Assembly: GCA_009885605.1 (NCBI GenBank) | Contig: VFKK01000333.1 | Location: forward strand, 1-11,422 | Reading direction: 5' to 3' | DNA: 11,422 bases | Source of the DNA: Cyclobacteriaceae bacterium | Lineage (GTDB): Bacteria; Bacteroidota; Bacteroidia; Cytophagales; Cyclobacteriaceae | Shown: piece after piece, positions 1 to 6,357 of the stretch | How the letters are laid out: the number at the start of each line of letters is the position of its first letter | How positions within the stretch are numbered: position 1 is the stretch's first letter | Position numbers and translations under genes: made by a program | The notes under the pieces: model-generated | Database searches by the model: none | The model's input: only the letters and a program-made list of their open reading frames with translations | Told to the model about the DNA's origin: nothing

Positions 1-4
1 AATG

Positions 5-192
5 GCGGATAATCGTCCACAGACTACGGTCGACTGACCACAGTTGCTGCTTTTGAACTTCAGAGCTTGTTTTATTTGGCTAGTGGCAAGAAAGCGTACA
101 TACATATTTTCTTTTCTGATTATCTGCTTTGGTGCCGGCAATCCAAATGGACCTGCTCCTCCGCGGCGGACAAGTGTGGACAAATTATCCGC
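5..192. repeat. Imperfect terminal inverted repeat pair (MITE-like or intergenic repeat)
   Basis: The arm at 5-21 reads GCGGATAAT-C-GTCCACA. The arm at 175-192, read on the minus strand, is GCGGATAAT-TT-GTCCACA. Sixteen bases match and only the centre differs (one base against two). The arms enclose about 153 bases with no credible gene. That interior contains a GGTC-GACT-GACC mini-hairpin at 28-39 and a CCGCGG palindrome near 161-166. This arrangement suits a small non-autonomous mobile element or a dispersed extragenic repeat. I see no target-site duplication, and the left arm lies so close to the window edge that the element may extend beyond it. The repeat pairing is seen directly; the mobile-element reading is inference. 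Confidence 0.5.
29..45 (+). repeat. Copy 1 of a 17-base intergenic repeat
   Basis: GTCGACTGACCACAGTT here differs by one base from GTCGACAGACCACAGTT at 4663-4679. Both copies lie outside genes, in the same orientation, and contain the palindrome GTCGAC. Two copies only suggest a dispersed family. Confidence 0.35.
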
Positions 193-236
193 TTCTCAAA
201 ACTCTGTTTTAGCACTACTGGTAAGTAGCGGATAAT
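184..236. repeat. Stem with two nested hairpins abutting the ATPase stop codon
   Basis: ATTATCCGC (184-192) pairs perfectly with GCGGATAAT (228-236). Inside are two more hairpins: AAAAC/GTTTT (198-202 with 206-210, loop TCT) and CTACT/AGTAG (215-219 with 224-228, loop GGTA). Folded as RNA this would be a three-way junction, with the last G shared between stems. The right arm reaches the first base of the ATPase stop codon (236-238, minus strand), so the structure would form the start of that gene's 3' untranslated region. No T-tract follows on the minus strand, so it is not a classical intrinsic terminator. It could still protect the 3' end or mark an inserted repeat. Confidence 0.5.
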
Positions 237-2812
237 CATTTTTCTTTTTTTAATCTCAATCTTCCTTCTATCCATTTCTTCAATTCAACTGCCAGAAATA
301 CGAATACAGCGGCTCCTAAACAGATGGCAAGTTCCATTAGACTGAGTGGCTTTGTTTTGAAAAGGTTATTGAAAAAGGGTAAATAGACTACAGCAAGTTG
401 CAAGCCCAGCGCCAACAAAACCGATCCCCACAAGGGTAAATTACTTAACGAGCCACGGCTAAACATAAAAGACCGGGAGCTTCTCACGGCTAAGACATGT
501 CCGAGTTGAGATACTGAAAGGACCGTGAAAACCATCGTCTGCCAATGATCCATCTCTTGTTTGATGGCCCAACTTTGTGTGAAAAGTGTCACTCCGGCCA
601 TCAGCACTCCAAATAAAATAATATGGAAACCCATCCCATCGGCAAAGAAACTTTCCTTTGGAGAACGAGGCGGCCGGTTCATAAGGTCTTTTTCCGGTTG
701 TTCATTTGCAAGTGCCAGAGCAGGAAGTCCGTCTGTGATCAAATTGATCCAAAGAATATGAATCGGCAAAAGAGGAATGGGAAGTCCAAGAAATGGAGCA
801 ATGGCAATCGTGAGAATCTCAGCACCATTGCAAGTCATGATGTATTTGATAAACTTCCGGATGTTGTCATAAATCCGCCGGCCTTCTTTCACGGCTTTTA
901 CAATCGTAGAGAAATTATCATCGAGCAGAATCAGGTTTGCTGATTCTTTGCTCACGTCAGTTCCTGCGATTCCCATCGCTATCCCTATTGTGGCTGCCTT
1001 GAGTGAGGGCGCGTCGTTTACTCCGTCTCCGGTCATGGCAACAAAATGACCTTGCGTTTGCAATGCCTGCACGATTTTCAGCTTTTGATCCGGTGATACC
1101 CGGGCATAGACAGTGACGTGTTCCACTTTTTCGGCAAATTCCTTTTCTGTCAAACCAGCCAATTCCACTCCCGTCAGAAGTAAATCTCCTTCTTTCCAGA
1201 TTCCGACAGTTTCCGCAATGGATTTTGCCGTAGCCGGATGATCTCCTGTGATCATCACGGGGATGATTCCTGCCGTTTTACATTCTTCTATGGCAGCTTT
1301 CACTTCCTCTCTCGGAGGATCGATAAGCCCTACTTGCCCGATCAGTTGGAGTTGGGATTCCAGGCCTGGCCATTCGTTTTCCGCAGGTAATTGATCGATG
1401 ACTTTGCTGGCGAAAGCTAAAACCCGGATGCCTTTTTGGGCCCATTCTTCAGCTATCTTATTGAGCATGTCTACTTCCTCAGGTTTGGAAAGACAGGTTG
1501 CGATGGACTCCGAAGCTCCTTTGGTCACCACTAAAACCTTGTCTCCGATCGGATGAAAAGTGGTCATTCGCTTTCTCTCCGAATCGAAAGGGACTTCCCC
1601 GACTCGTGGATATTGGGTAGACAGTTTTTGGTAGGCCTCGGAAGAAGTTTTGAGTAGCAAATGCTCGATCATTGCTAATTCGGTAGCCTCACCTTTTGGT
1701 TTTCCCTCTTCATCCAAAACCACATCATGGTTGAGCCCGACAGCAAGCTGGAGGTTTGAAAAATTCTGATCCATTTGATCAAAAGGCTGCTCCATATCCT
1801 CGACCACGCTCATTTTATTTTGAGTGAGCGTGCCGGTTTTATCCGTACAGATGTAAGTGACAGAGCCAAGGCTTTCTACTGCGGGAAGCTTGCGAATAAG
1901 CGCTTTCTGTTTTGCAAGGCGGCTTGCACCCAGCGAAAGGGCAATGGTAATCAATGCGGGCAGGGCTTCCGGAATCGCGGCGACTGCCAAGCTTACCGAT
2001 AGTAAAAGAAGCGGAAGTGGATCTTCTCCTCTCAGCATCCCCAGTCCAAACAATAAAATACAGATACCGATGATGACGAAGGAGATCAGTTTTCCAAATC
2101 GCTTCATCCTGTCTTGCAGAGGCGTCGGTGGTTGTTTCTCTTGGAGGAGATCGGCAATTTTTCCAAGTTCAGTTGACATTCCTGTTGCCACCACCAACCC
2201 TTTTGCCCGGCCATTTGCTACCAGAGTTCCCTTAAAAGCCATATTTAGCTGATCTGCCGGCTGTAGATTTTCTTTGTCGATTGGTTCCGTCGATTTGTCA
2301 ATGGGCATTGATTCACCTGTAAGGGAAGACTCGTCAATTTTCAGAGAAAAACACTCAATCAGCCGGATATCTGCGGGAACCATATTTCCGGCTTCCAGGA
2401 ACAGTATATCTCCCGGAACTAATTCATTGGATAAAAGTGTCAAAGCAACTCCGTCTCGAATGACCTGACTCTGGGTTTCGGTCATTTTCTTGAGAGCTTC
2501 CATAGCCTTTTCGGCTCGGTATTCCTGCACAAAACCCAAGATGGCGTTGAGAATGATGATCACCAGGATAATCAGGGTATCGGTCAGCTCACCCACAATT
2601 CCTGAAAGTACGGCCGCAGCCAGCAGGATCAGGATCATGAAGTCTTTGAACTGGCCCAGAAAAAGAATCCATACGGGTTTTTTCTTTTTTTCAAGTAGTG
2701 CGTTAGGGCCGAATTTCTGAAGATTCTCAGCGGCTTTTGAGTTGGATAGCCCTTCGGGGCCTGAGCCAAACTGATCAAAAATTTCCTTTTCGGGAACGGA
2801 ATAGAATTGCAT
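236..2812 (-). CDS. P-type cation-transporting ATPase, calcium (P2) type
   Basis: An 858-residue inner-membrane pump that uses ATP to move cations, most likely exporting Ca2+. All hallmarks are intact: actuator TGES at 165-168, the phosphorylated aspartate D324 in DKTGTLT, nucleotide-binding KGAS near 431, DPPR at 498-501, TGD at 522-524 and the hinge TGDGVNDAP at 594-602. Transport residues resemble SERCA-type pumps: PEALP at 281-285 (E282) in helix M4, N662 and E665 in M5, and N690 and D694 in M6 (N-L-I-T-D). The first pair suggests that some site-I ligands survive beyond the single site typical of PMR1-like pumps. There are ten or so predicted membrane segments, the last ending near 843, then a short basic tail. 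The N-terminal cation-ATPase domain starts at about residue 5. The ATG at 2812 gives a full-length protein and has no Shine-Dalgarno sequence. The gene lies 175 bases downstream of the ferritin/VIT1 gene on the same strand but has its own candidate promoter. Ca2+ specificity is inferred from family motifs; Mn2+ or other cations are possible. Confidence 0.93.
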   Translation of the reverse strand: MQFYSVPEKEIFDQFGSGPEGLSNSKAAENLQKFGPNALLEKKKKPVWILFLGQFKDFMILILLAAAVLSGIVGELTDTLIILVIIILNAILGFVQEYRAEKAMEALKKMTETQSQVIRDGVALTLLSNELVPGDILFLEAGNMVPADIRLIECFSLKIDESSLTGESMPIDKSTEPIDKENLQPADQLNMAFKGTLVANGRAKGLVVATGMSTELGKIADLLQEKQPPTPLQDRMKRFGKLISFVIIGICILLFGLGMLRGEDPLPLLLLSVSLAVAAIPEALPALITIALSLGASRLAKQKALIRKLPAVESLGSVTYICTDKTGTLTQNKMSVVEDMEQPFDQMDQNFSNLQLAVGLNHDVVLDEEGKPKGEATELAMIEHLLLKTSSEAYQKLSTQYPRVGEVPFDSERKRMTTFHPIGDKVLVVTKGASESIATCLSKPEEVDMLNKIAEEWAQKGIRVLAFASKVIDQLPAENEWPGLESQLQLIGQVGLIDPPREEVKAAIEECKTAGIIPVMITGDHPATAKSIAETVGIWKEGDLLLTGVELAGLTEKEFAEKVEHVTVYARVSPDQKLKIVQALQTQGHFVAMTGDGVNDAPSLKAATIGIAMGIAGTDVSKESANLILLDDNFSTIVKAVKEGRRIYDNIRKFIKYIMTCNGAEILTIAIAPFLGLPIPLLPIHILWINLITDGLPALALANEQPEKDLMNRPPRSPKESFFADGMGFHIILFGVLMAGVTLFTQSWAIKQEMDHWQTMVFTVLSVSQLGHVLAVRSSRSFMFSRGSLSNLPLWGSVLLALGLQLAVVYLPFFNNLFKTKPLSLMELAICLGAAVFVFLAVELKKWIEGRLRLKKEK

Positions 2813-2851
2813 GAGAAGGTCTAAAAGTTGATTCCTGTTGTCTTGAAATTA

Positions 2852-2884
2852 CAAAAAGTATGCTGTCAATTTTAAAATTCAAAA
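2852..2884 (-). promoter_or_regulatory. Candidate Bacteroidota promoter for the P-type ATPase
   Basis: On the minus strand, TTTTG (2884-2880) is followed after 19 bases by TACTTTTTG (2860-2852). This approximates the Bacteroidota pattern TTTG-N(about 19)-TAnnTTTG, with the last G shifted by one. The box ends about 39 bases before the ATG at 2812. A TTCCA/TGGAA palindrome lies just upstream at 2902-2914. The match is by eye. Confidence 0.4.
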
Positions 2885-2987
2885 CATTAACTCAACGCAA
2901 TTTCCAGACTGGAAGCAAAAGGGAAAATATGGAGGCATATCCGAGGTTACTCAAGCAGATAAGGATTGGGTAAATTTTTAAAAGGGA

Positions 2988-4088
2988 TCAACCGATCACA
3001 GAAACCCCAATCAGTTTTCCAATTCCAAAAGTAATAGCAGCGGCGATCAAACCGAAAATCACCTGTCTTAAACCGGAAAACCAGATGCTTTTTCCGGTAA
3101 ATAAAGTGATGCTGGAACCAATCAGGAATAATCCCAGAGCACTCAATGAGGTGCTGATCAAAATGGCTTTCAATCCGCCCATAAAGAAAAAAGGGATAAC
3201 CGGAATGATCGCACCGATGGCAAAAAGCACAAAGGACGTGATCGCAGCCTCCATCGCTGAGCCTTTCAAATCCTCCGCATTTATCCCTAGTTCTTCCTTG
3301 ACAAGGACTTCGTGTGCCTCGTCTTTATTACTGATTACATTTTTCGCCATTTGGAGTGCCTGTGGTTCCGGGACGCCTTTTGAAATGTAAATCATTGCCA
3401 ACTCCTTCTCCTCACCCTCCGGATTTGCTTCCAACTCCTCCATTTCCAGTTGCATCTGATTTTCATAAAGCTCCTGAGAACTTTTCACAGAAATCCATTC
3501 GCCTAAGGCCATGGATAAAGCTCCGGCCAGAAGTCCTGCCAATCCGGCAAGCAAGATTTCACTCTGTCCGCTTGTAGCCCCTGCTATTCCCATGACCAAG
3601 GAGAAATTGGATACGAGGCCATCATTACCTCCGAGTACAGCCGCCCGCAGCGCGTTTCCTCCCACAGATCGGTGACGCTTTTCGAATCTTGCCAAGTTTG
3701 AACCGGAAACCCTCGAACCGTTGCTCAGGATGTTTTTGAGGATGGTCACGTGGGCCGTGTCAGAGATCGAATTGGTTGTCTTACTTTTCTTTCTTTCACC
3801 TATGATCGCATTGGAGATGCTTTTCTCGGTATCGAGCAATACCCCAAGGACATAATCATATCCAAAGATTTTACCGATAGTTTTCAGGATTTTTGCCCGG
3901 TTGGTTGGTGCTGGCAACGCTGATTCAGGTAATCCTTTCTTCTTCAAAAAAGCCAGGGCGTGTCCATGCTCGATCTCGCTCATTTGCCTGAATATTTTGG
4001 CGATGTCTTCTTCAGATTCATTGTCGGCGAGTACTCTATACAGGAAACCTGCGTCAACTTCAGTTTGGATATTTTGAAAAGTTTTCAT
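2988..4088 (-). CDS. Ferritin-like domain fused to VIT1/CCC1 transporter (MbfA/Erv-like metal exporter)
   Basis: A 366-residue membrane protein in two parts. Residues 1 to about 125 form a ferritin/rubrerythrin-like helical domain with possible di-iron ligands E10, ExxH at 40-43 (E40, H43), E88 and D110-x-x-H113. Residues from about 143 form a VIT1/CCC1 transporter: the family signature LRAAVLGGNDGLVSNFSLVMG starts at residue 147, followed by helices near 178-198, 280-302, 306-330 and 338-362. Between helices two and three is the acidic, amphipathic metal-binding stretch (about 205-270) found in VIT1 proteins. Characterised proteins of this architecture (MbfA in alpha-proteobacteria) export iron and protect against iron and peroxide stress, so export of Fe2+ or Mn2+ is the likely role. 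The second ExxH has aspartate in place of glutamate (D110), which may be a family variant. The start ATG at 4088 begins the helix carrying E10. The direction of transport is inferred from homologues. Confidence 0.85.
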   Translation of the reverse strand: MKTFQNIQTEVDAGFLYRVLADNESEEDIAKIFRQMSEIEHGHALAFLKKKGLPESALPAPTNRAKILKTIGKIFGYDYVLGVLLDTEKSISNAIIGERKKSKTTNSISDTAHVTILKNILSNGSRVSGSNLARFEKRHRSVGGNALRAAVLGGNDGLVSNFSLVMGIAGATSGQSEILLAGLAGLLAGALSMALGEWISVKSSQELYENQMQLEMEELEANPEGEEKELAMIYISKGVPEPQALQMAKNVISNKDEAHEVLVKEELGINAEDLKGSAMEAAITSFVLFAIGAIIPVIPFFFMGGLKAILISTSLSALGLFLIGSSITLFTGKSIWFSGLRQVIFGLIAAAITFGIGKLIGVSVIG

Positions 4089-4167
4089 GGTAACCGAATC
4101 AGATTAGATCAATTAAAAATCAAGTCAGACCTGCTCTTCTGGGTTCACTTTGAGAAACAGCTCTAGT

Positions 4168-4200
4168 TAAAATTACCTCGAAAAAACCGGGTTCAGTCAA
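4168..4200 (-). promoter_or_regulatory. Weak candidate promoter for the ferritin/VIT1 gene
   Basis: On the minus strand, TTG (4200-4198) is followed after 22 bases by TAATTTTA (4175-4168). This resembles the Bacteroidota -33/-7 pattern with an imperfect -7 box. The box ends about 79 bases before the ATG at 4088. I recognise no Fur or DtxR-type operator in the gap. Confidence 0.22.
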
Positions 4201-4224
4201 GTTTATCCATAAATATTCGGCACA

Positions 4225-4255
4225 GAAAAATTAAAATCTGAAGTCCCGACTTGAT
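4225..4255 (-). terminator. Possible intrinsic terminator after the small membrane-protein gene
   Basis: Read on the minus strand, about 10 bases after the stop codon at 4266, an AAGT-CGGG-ACTT hairpin (4252-4241) is flanked by outer ATC/GAT pairs with a small bulge. It is followed by the T-rich run TTTTAATTTTT (to 4225). The stem is short and the T-tract interrupted, so termination may be partial. Confidence 0.35.
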
Positions 4256-4265
4256 TGATTGAAAT

Positions 4266-4640
4266 TTAACTCAAGGCAATTCTAAGGCTTGAGAGCAAAA
4301 GGATAAGGGTGATCGGAGCCCAGATATTTCTTTCCTTTTTGCTGGGGGTGATCGAATTCATAAGCGTTCCCAAAACAAAGAATCCAACCACAAACCAGAT
4401 GAATTTCGAAGAAAAATCAAAGAATGAACTCAGAATCAATCCGGATCTGATCATTCCGATTATTCCGAAAAAAGCCAAAACCAAAAGTTGGATTACAGCT
4501 GCGAATCGGATTTTGGGAGGGAATTTGCCCGGATATTTTCCACCCATGGCAAATTCTCCCCATGGTGCTCCCAGTGCCATTGCAAGTTGGAATAGCATTG
4601 CGATCAAGATGAAAAAGCAGAAGATGAACAGGGTGAGCAA
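4266..4640 (-). CDS. Small four-helix membrane protein of unknown function
   Basis: A 124-residue, strongly hydrophobic protein with about four membrane segments (roughly 3-23, 46-66, 79-97 and 106-122). I do not recognise a characterised family, but the soluble turns look constrained. After helix 1 comes GAPWGEFAMGGKYPGKFPP (24-42), rich in Gly, Pro and aromatics. Before helix 4 comes SPSKKERNIWAP (98-109), with a basic/acidic cluster and a Trp-Ala-Pro. Such motif-rich loops suggest a real conserved family rather than a chance open frame. The start is uncertain. The 4640 start is a TTG codon, with an in-frame stop two codons upstream, and it preserves helix 1. The next in-frame ATG (4598, residue 15) would cut helix 1 roughly in half. 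The gene sits between the helicase and the ferritin/VIT1 gene on the same strand, with its own likely terminator, so no functional link can be read from the layout. Confidence 0.72.
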   Translation of the reverse strand: MLTLFIFCFFILIAMLFQLAMALGAPWGEFAMGGKYPGKFPPKIRFAAVIQLLVLAFFGIIGMIRSGLILSSFFDFSSKFIWFVVGFFVLGTLMNSITPSKKERNIWAPITLILLLSSLRIALS

Positions 4641-4662
4641 GGGTTATTCGGTTATTTTTTCA

Positions 4663-4679
4663 GTCGACAGACCACAGTT
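4663..4679 (+). repeat. Copy 2 of a 17-base intergenic repeat
   Basis: GTCGACAGACCACAGTT matches 16 of 17 bases with 29-45, in the same orientation. It lies in the 102-base gap between the helicase stop codon and the start of the small membrane-protein gene. Confidence 0.35.
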
Positions 4680-4742
4680 CTCACTGAAGGTAAGATTTTT
4701 TGAAAATGGAACGACTGAAGTCAGCTAGATAATTGGTAAAAA

Positions 4743-5876
4743 TTAAAACTCCAGATTCTCGGCATTCATCATCTCTACGCGTCTTCCCATCTTCTTTTGG
4801 ATGACTTTGAAATGGTGTAAATCTTCTTCGCAGATTAAGGAAATTGCCTCTCCTTCTGATCCTGCTCTGCCTGTTCGGCCGATTCGATGAATGTAGTCTT
4901 TGGGTGAGCGGGGCAATTCAAAGTTGATCACGATCGGGAGAAACTTAATGTCGATTCCACGGGCAGCCAGATCAGTCGCTACCAGCACACGGATTTTTCC
5001 GGCTTTGAATCCACTCATTGCCTCAGTTCGGGCGCCTTGGCTTTTGTCTCCGTGAAAAGCGACTGCTTCGATTCCGTTTTTCTTCAGTTTGGCTACCAGG
5101 TTATCGGCTGTCCGGATAGAAGATGTGAAAACCAAAACCTGCTTCCAGTCTCCCGAAATGATCAGATGTCTGAGAAGCGGACCTTTTTTCTCATTGCTTA
5201 CAAAGTAGGCTGATTGAGAGATGAGTTCGGGAGCTATTTCATCTTGTACGATTTCGATTTTTACCGGATTACGGAGCAGCTTACTGATCAGAACTTCTAC
5301 CGATTCCTCCATAGTTGCCGAGAAAAGGATGTTTTGTCTCTTCTTTGGCAACTCAGCAAGAATCTGATCCACTTCTTCTTTGAAACCCATGTTGAGCACC
5401 TTATCGGCTTCATCCACAACGAGAATTTCCACCTCAGAAAGCCGCATGGAATTTTTAGAAAGCAAATCCAGCAATCTTCCAGGTGTGGCAATCATGATTT
5501 CGGTGCCGTAGATACTCATCATTTGCGGATTGATCGAAACTCCACCGAAAACTGCCAGCGTCTTTACTTTTCTCCCTAAAAATCTACTGAAGTTATTCGC
5601 CACTTCGGCTACTTGAACAGCGAGTTCGCGTGTCGGAACAAGGATCAAAACCGGTATGATTCGATTTATGGCAGGCTCTTTTTTCTGAAAAAGTTGCAGG
5701 ATCGGCAAGATGTAGGAGGCGGTTTTTCCCGAGCCGGTTGGCGCGATTCCCAGCACATCTTTTCCCTGGAGCACCGCAGGAATGGCTTCTACCTGAATCG
5801 GGTAGGGGCTTTCGTACTTGGCTTTTTCAATGGCAGAAAGAAGTGGAGCGGAAAGGCCTAAATCGGAAAAGTTCAT
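4743..5876 (-). CDS. DEAD-box ATP-dependent RNA helicase, RhlE-like
   Basis: A 377-residue cytoplasmic RNA helicase that unwinds or remodels RNA, as in ribosome assembly or mRNA decay. Every core motif is present: Q-motif PIQ (26-28), Walker A APTGSGKT (45-52), PTREL (81-85), GG (111-112), TPGR (131-134), DEAD (155-158), SAT (186-188), ATDLAARGID (300-309) and HRIGRTGR (330-337). The protein stops about 40 residues after the last motif, so it lacks the long basic C-terminal tail of many RhlE/DeaD proteins. Start choice: an in-frame ATG at 5930 would add 18 residues. I prefer the ATG at 5876 because its product begins MNFSDLGLS, the usual N-terminus of this group, and because a TAnnTTTG promoter box lies between the two ATGs. 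The general function is firm; the cellular RNA target cannot be read from the sequence. Confidence 0.93.
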   Translation of the reverse strand: MNFSDLGLSAPLLSAIEKAKYESPYPIQVEAIPAVLQGKDVLGIAPTGSGKTASYILPILQLFQKKEPAINRIIPVLILVPTRELAVQVAEVANNFSRFLGRKVKTLAVFGGVSINPQMMSIYGTEIMIATPGRLLDLLSKNSMRLSEVEILVVDEADKVLNMGFKEEVDQILAELPKKRQNILFSATMEESVEVLISKLLRNPVKIEIVQDEIAPELISQSAYFVSNEKKGPLLRHLIISGDWKQVLVFTSSIRTADNLVAKLKKNGIEAVAFHGDKSQGARTEAMSGFKAGKIRVLVATDLAARGIDIKFLPIVINFELPRSPKDYIHRIGRTGRAGSEGEAISLICEEDLHHFKVIQKKMGRRVEMMNAENLEF

Positions 5877-5892
5877 GCGAGACTGTTTTGGA

Positions 5893-5921
5893 CAAAGGTA
5901 AGGCTTTGTTTCAGTGATCAG
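5893..5921 (-). promoter_or_regulatory. Candidate promoter deciding the helicase start
   Basis: TACCTTTG on the minus strand (5900-5893) matches the Bacteroidota -7 consensus TAnnTTTG exactly. A weak -33 element, CTG (5921-5919), lies 18 bases upstream. The box ends 16 bases before the ATG at 5876. Transcription from here would begin downstream of the ATG at 5930, supporting the shorter helicase. Confidence 0.45.
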
Positions 5922-5930
5922 TGATTGCAT

Positions 5931-6357
5931 ATGGTAGTTATTGCAGGTCAGTTATTTTGGATTGCAAATCCAGCAAACGTTGTTCAGGATTTCAAACTCT
6001 GATGAATCAATATTGGGGATCGGGATCTGATCCAACTGCTTTTGAGACGGGATAAGGGAATAATTTCCCCAATTAATGGAAAGCTGTTACGCGCTGAAAG
6101 GATGACGTACTACTTCATTTCCAAATAGCAACTTTAACCGATAAGAAAAATCTGTCTGAAAATCTCAACCGTTACCACTGAAAGCACGGGTTTGGGAAAA
6201 TGTAAGAAAGAATGCCGGGAACAAAAGCCTTTTTAAATTCAGATTGAAAACTGATGGCAGCGCCTTTGCAGTTCAAAAGAGAGAAAGACCTCAATTCACT
6301 TTGTTTAATCAGGGTCTTTCACTGTTCAGAAAAAATATTTACCAACAATAACTCAAG
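5931..6357. other. 427-base divergent intergenic region
   Basis: This gap separates the minus-strand helicase from the plus-strand stress gene. I see no convincing coding frame on either strand. It holds two small hairpins, GGATC/GATCC at 6017-6033 and GGGAA/TTCCC at 6056-6069, and an 8-base inverted repeat at 6283-6320. It is long enough for a small RNA or a regulated leader, but nothing identifies one. Confidence 0.5.
6283..6320 (+). promoter_or_regulatory. Operator-like inverted repeat around a weak -7 box
   Basis: GAAAGACC (6283-6290) and GGTCTTTC (6313-6320) are perfect 8-base inverted repeats separated by 22 bases. Between them TCACTTTG (6296-6303) matches five of six fixed positions of the TAnnTTTG box. 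The layout, 38-55 bases before the ATG at 6358, could be an operator straddling a promoter or a leader-RNA hairpin. No regulator is identified. Confidence 0.3.

Noticed and set aside
44..235. 63-codon plus-strand open frame at the left edge
   Set aside because: Composition is unlike a real protein, there is no recognisable motif, and it overlaps the inverted repeats. The frame ends exactly at the ATPase 3' end.
2902..2914. TTCCA/TGGAA palindrome as terminator of the ferritin/VIT1 gene
   Set aside because: The stem is only five or six bases with a minimal loop and has no T-tract, and it lies over 70 bases past the stop codon.
4309..4728. 139-codon plus-strand frame opposite the small membrane protein
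   Set aside because: It is antisense to a frame with clear membrane helices and conserved-looking loops, and its own translation is low-complexity and Lys/Asn/Ile-rich without motifs.
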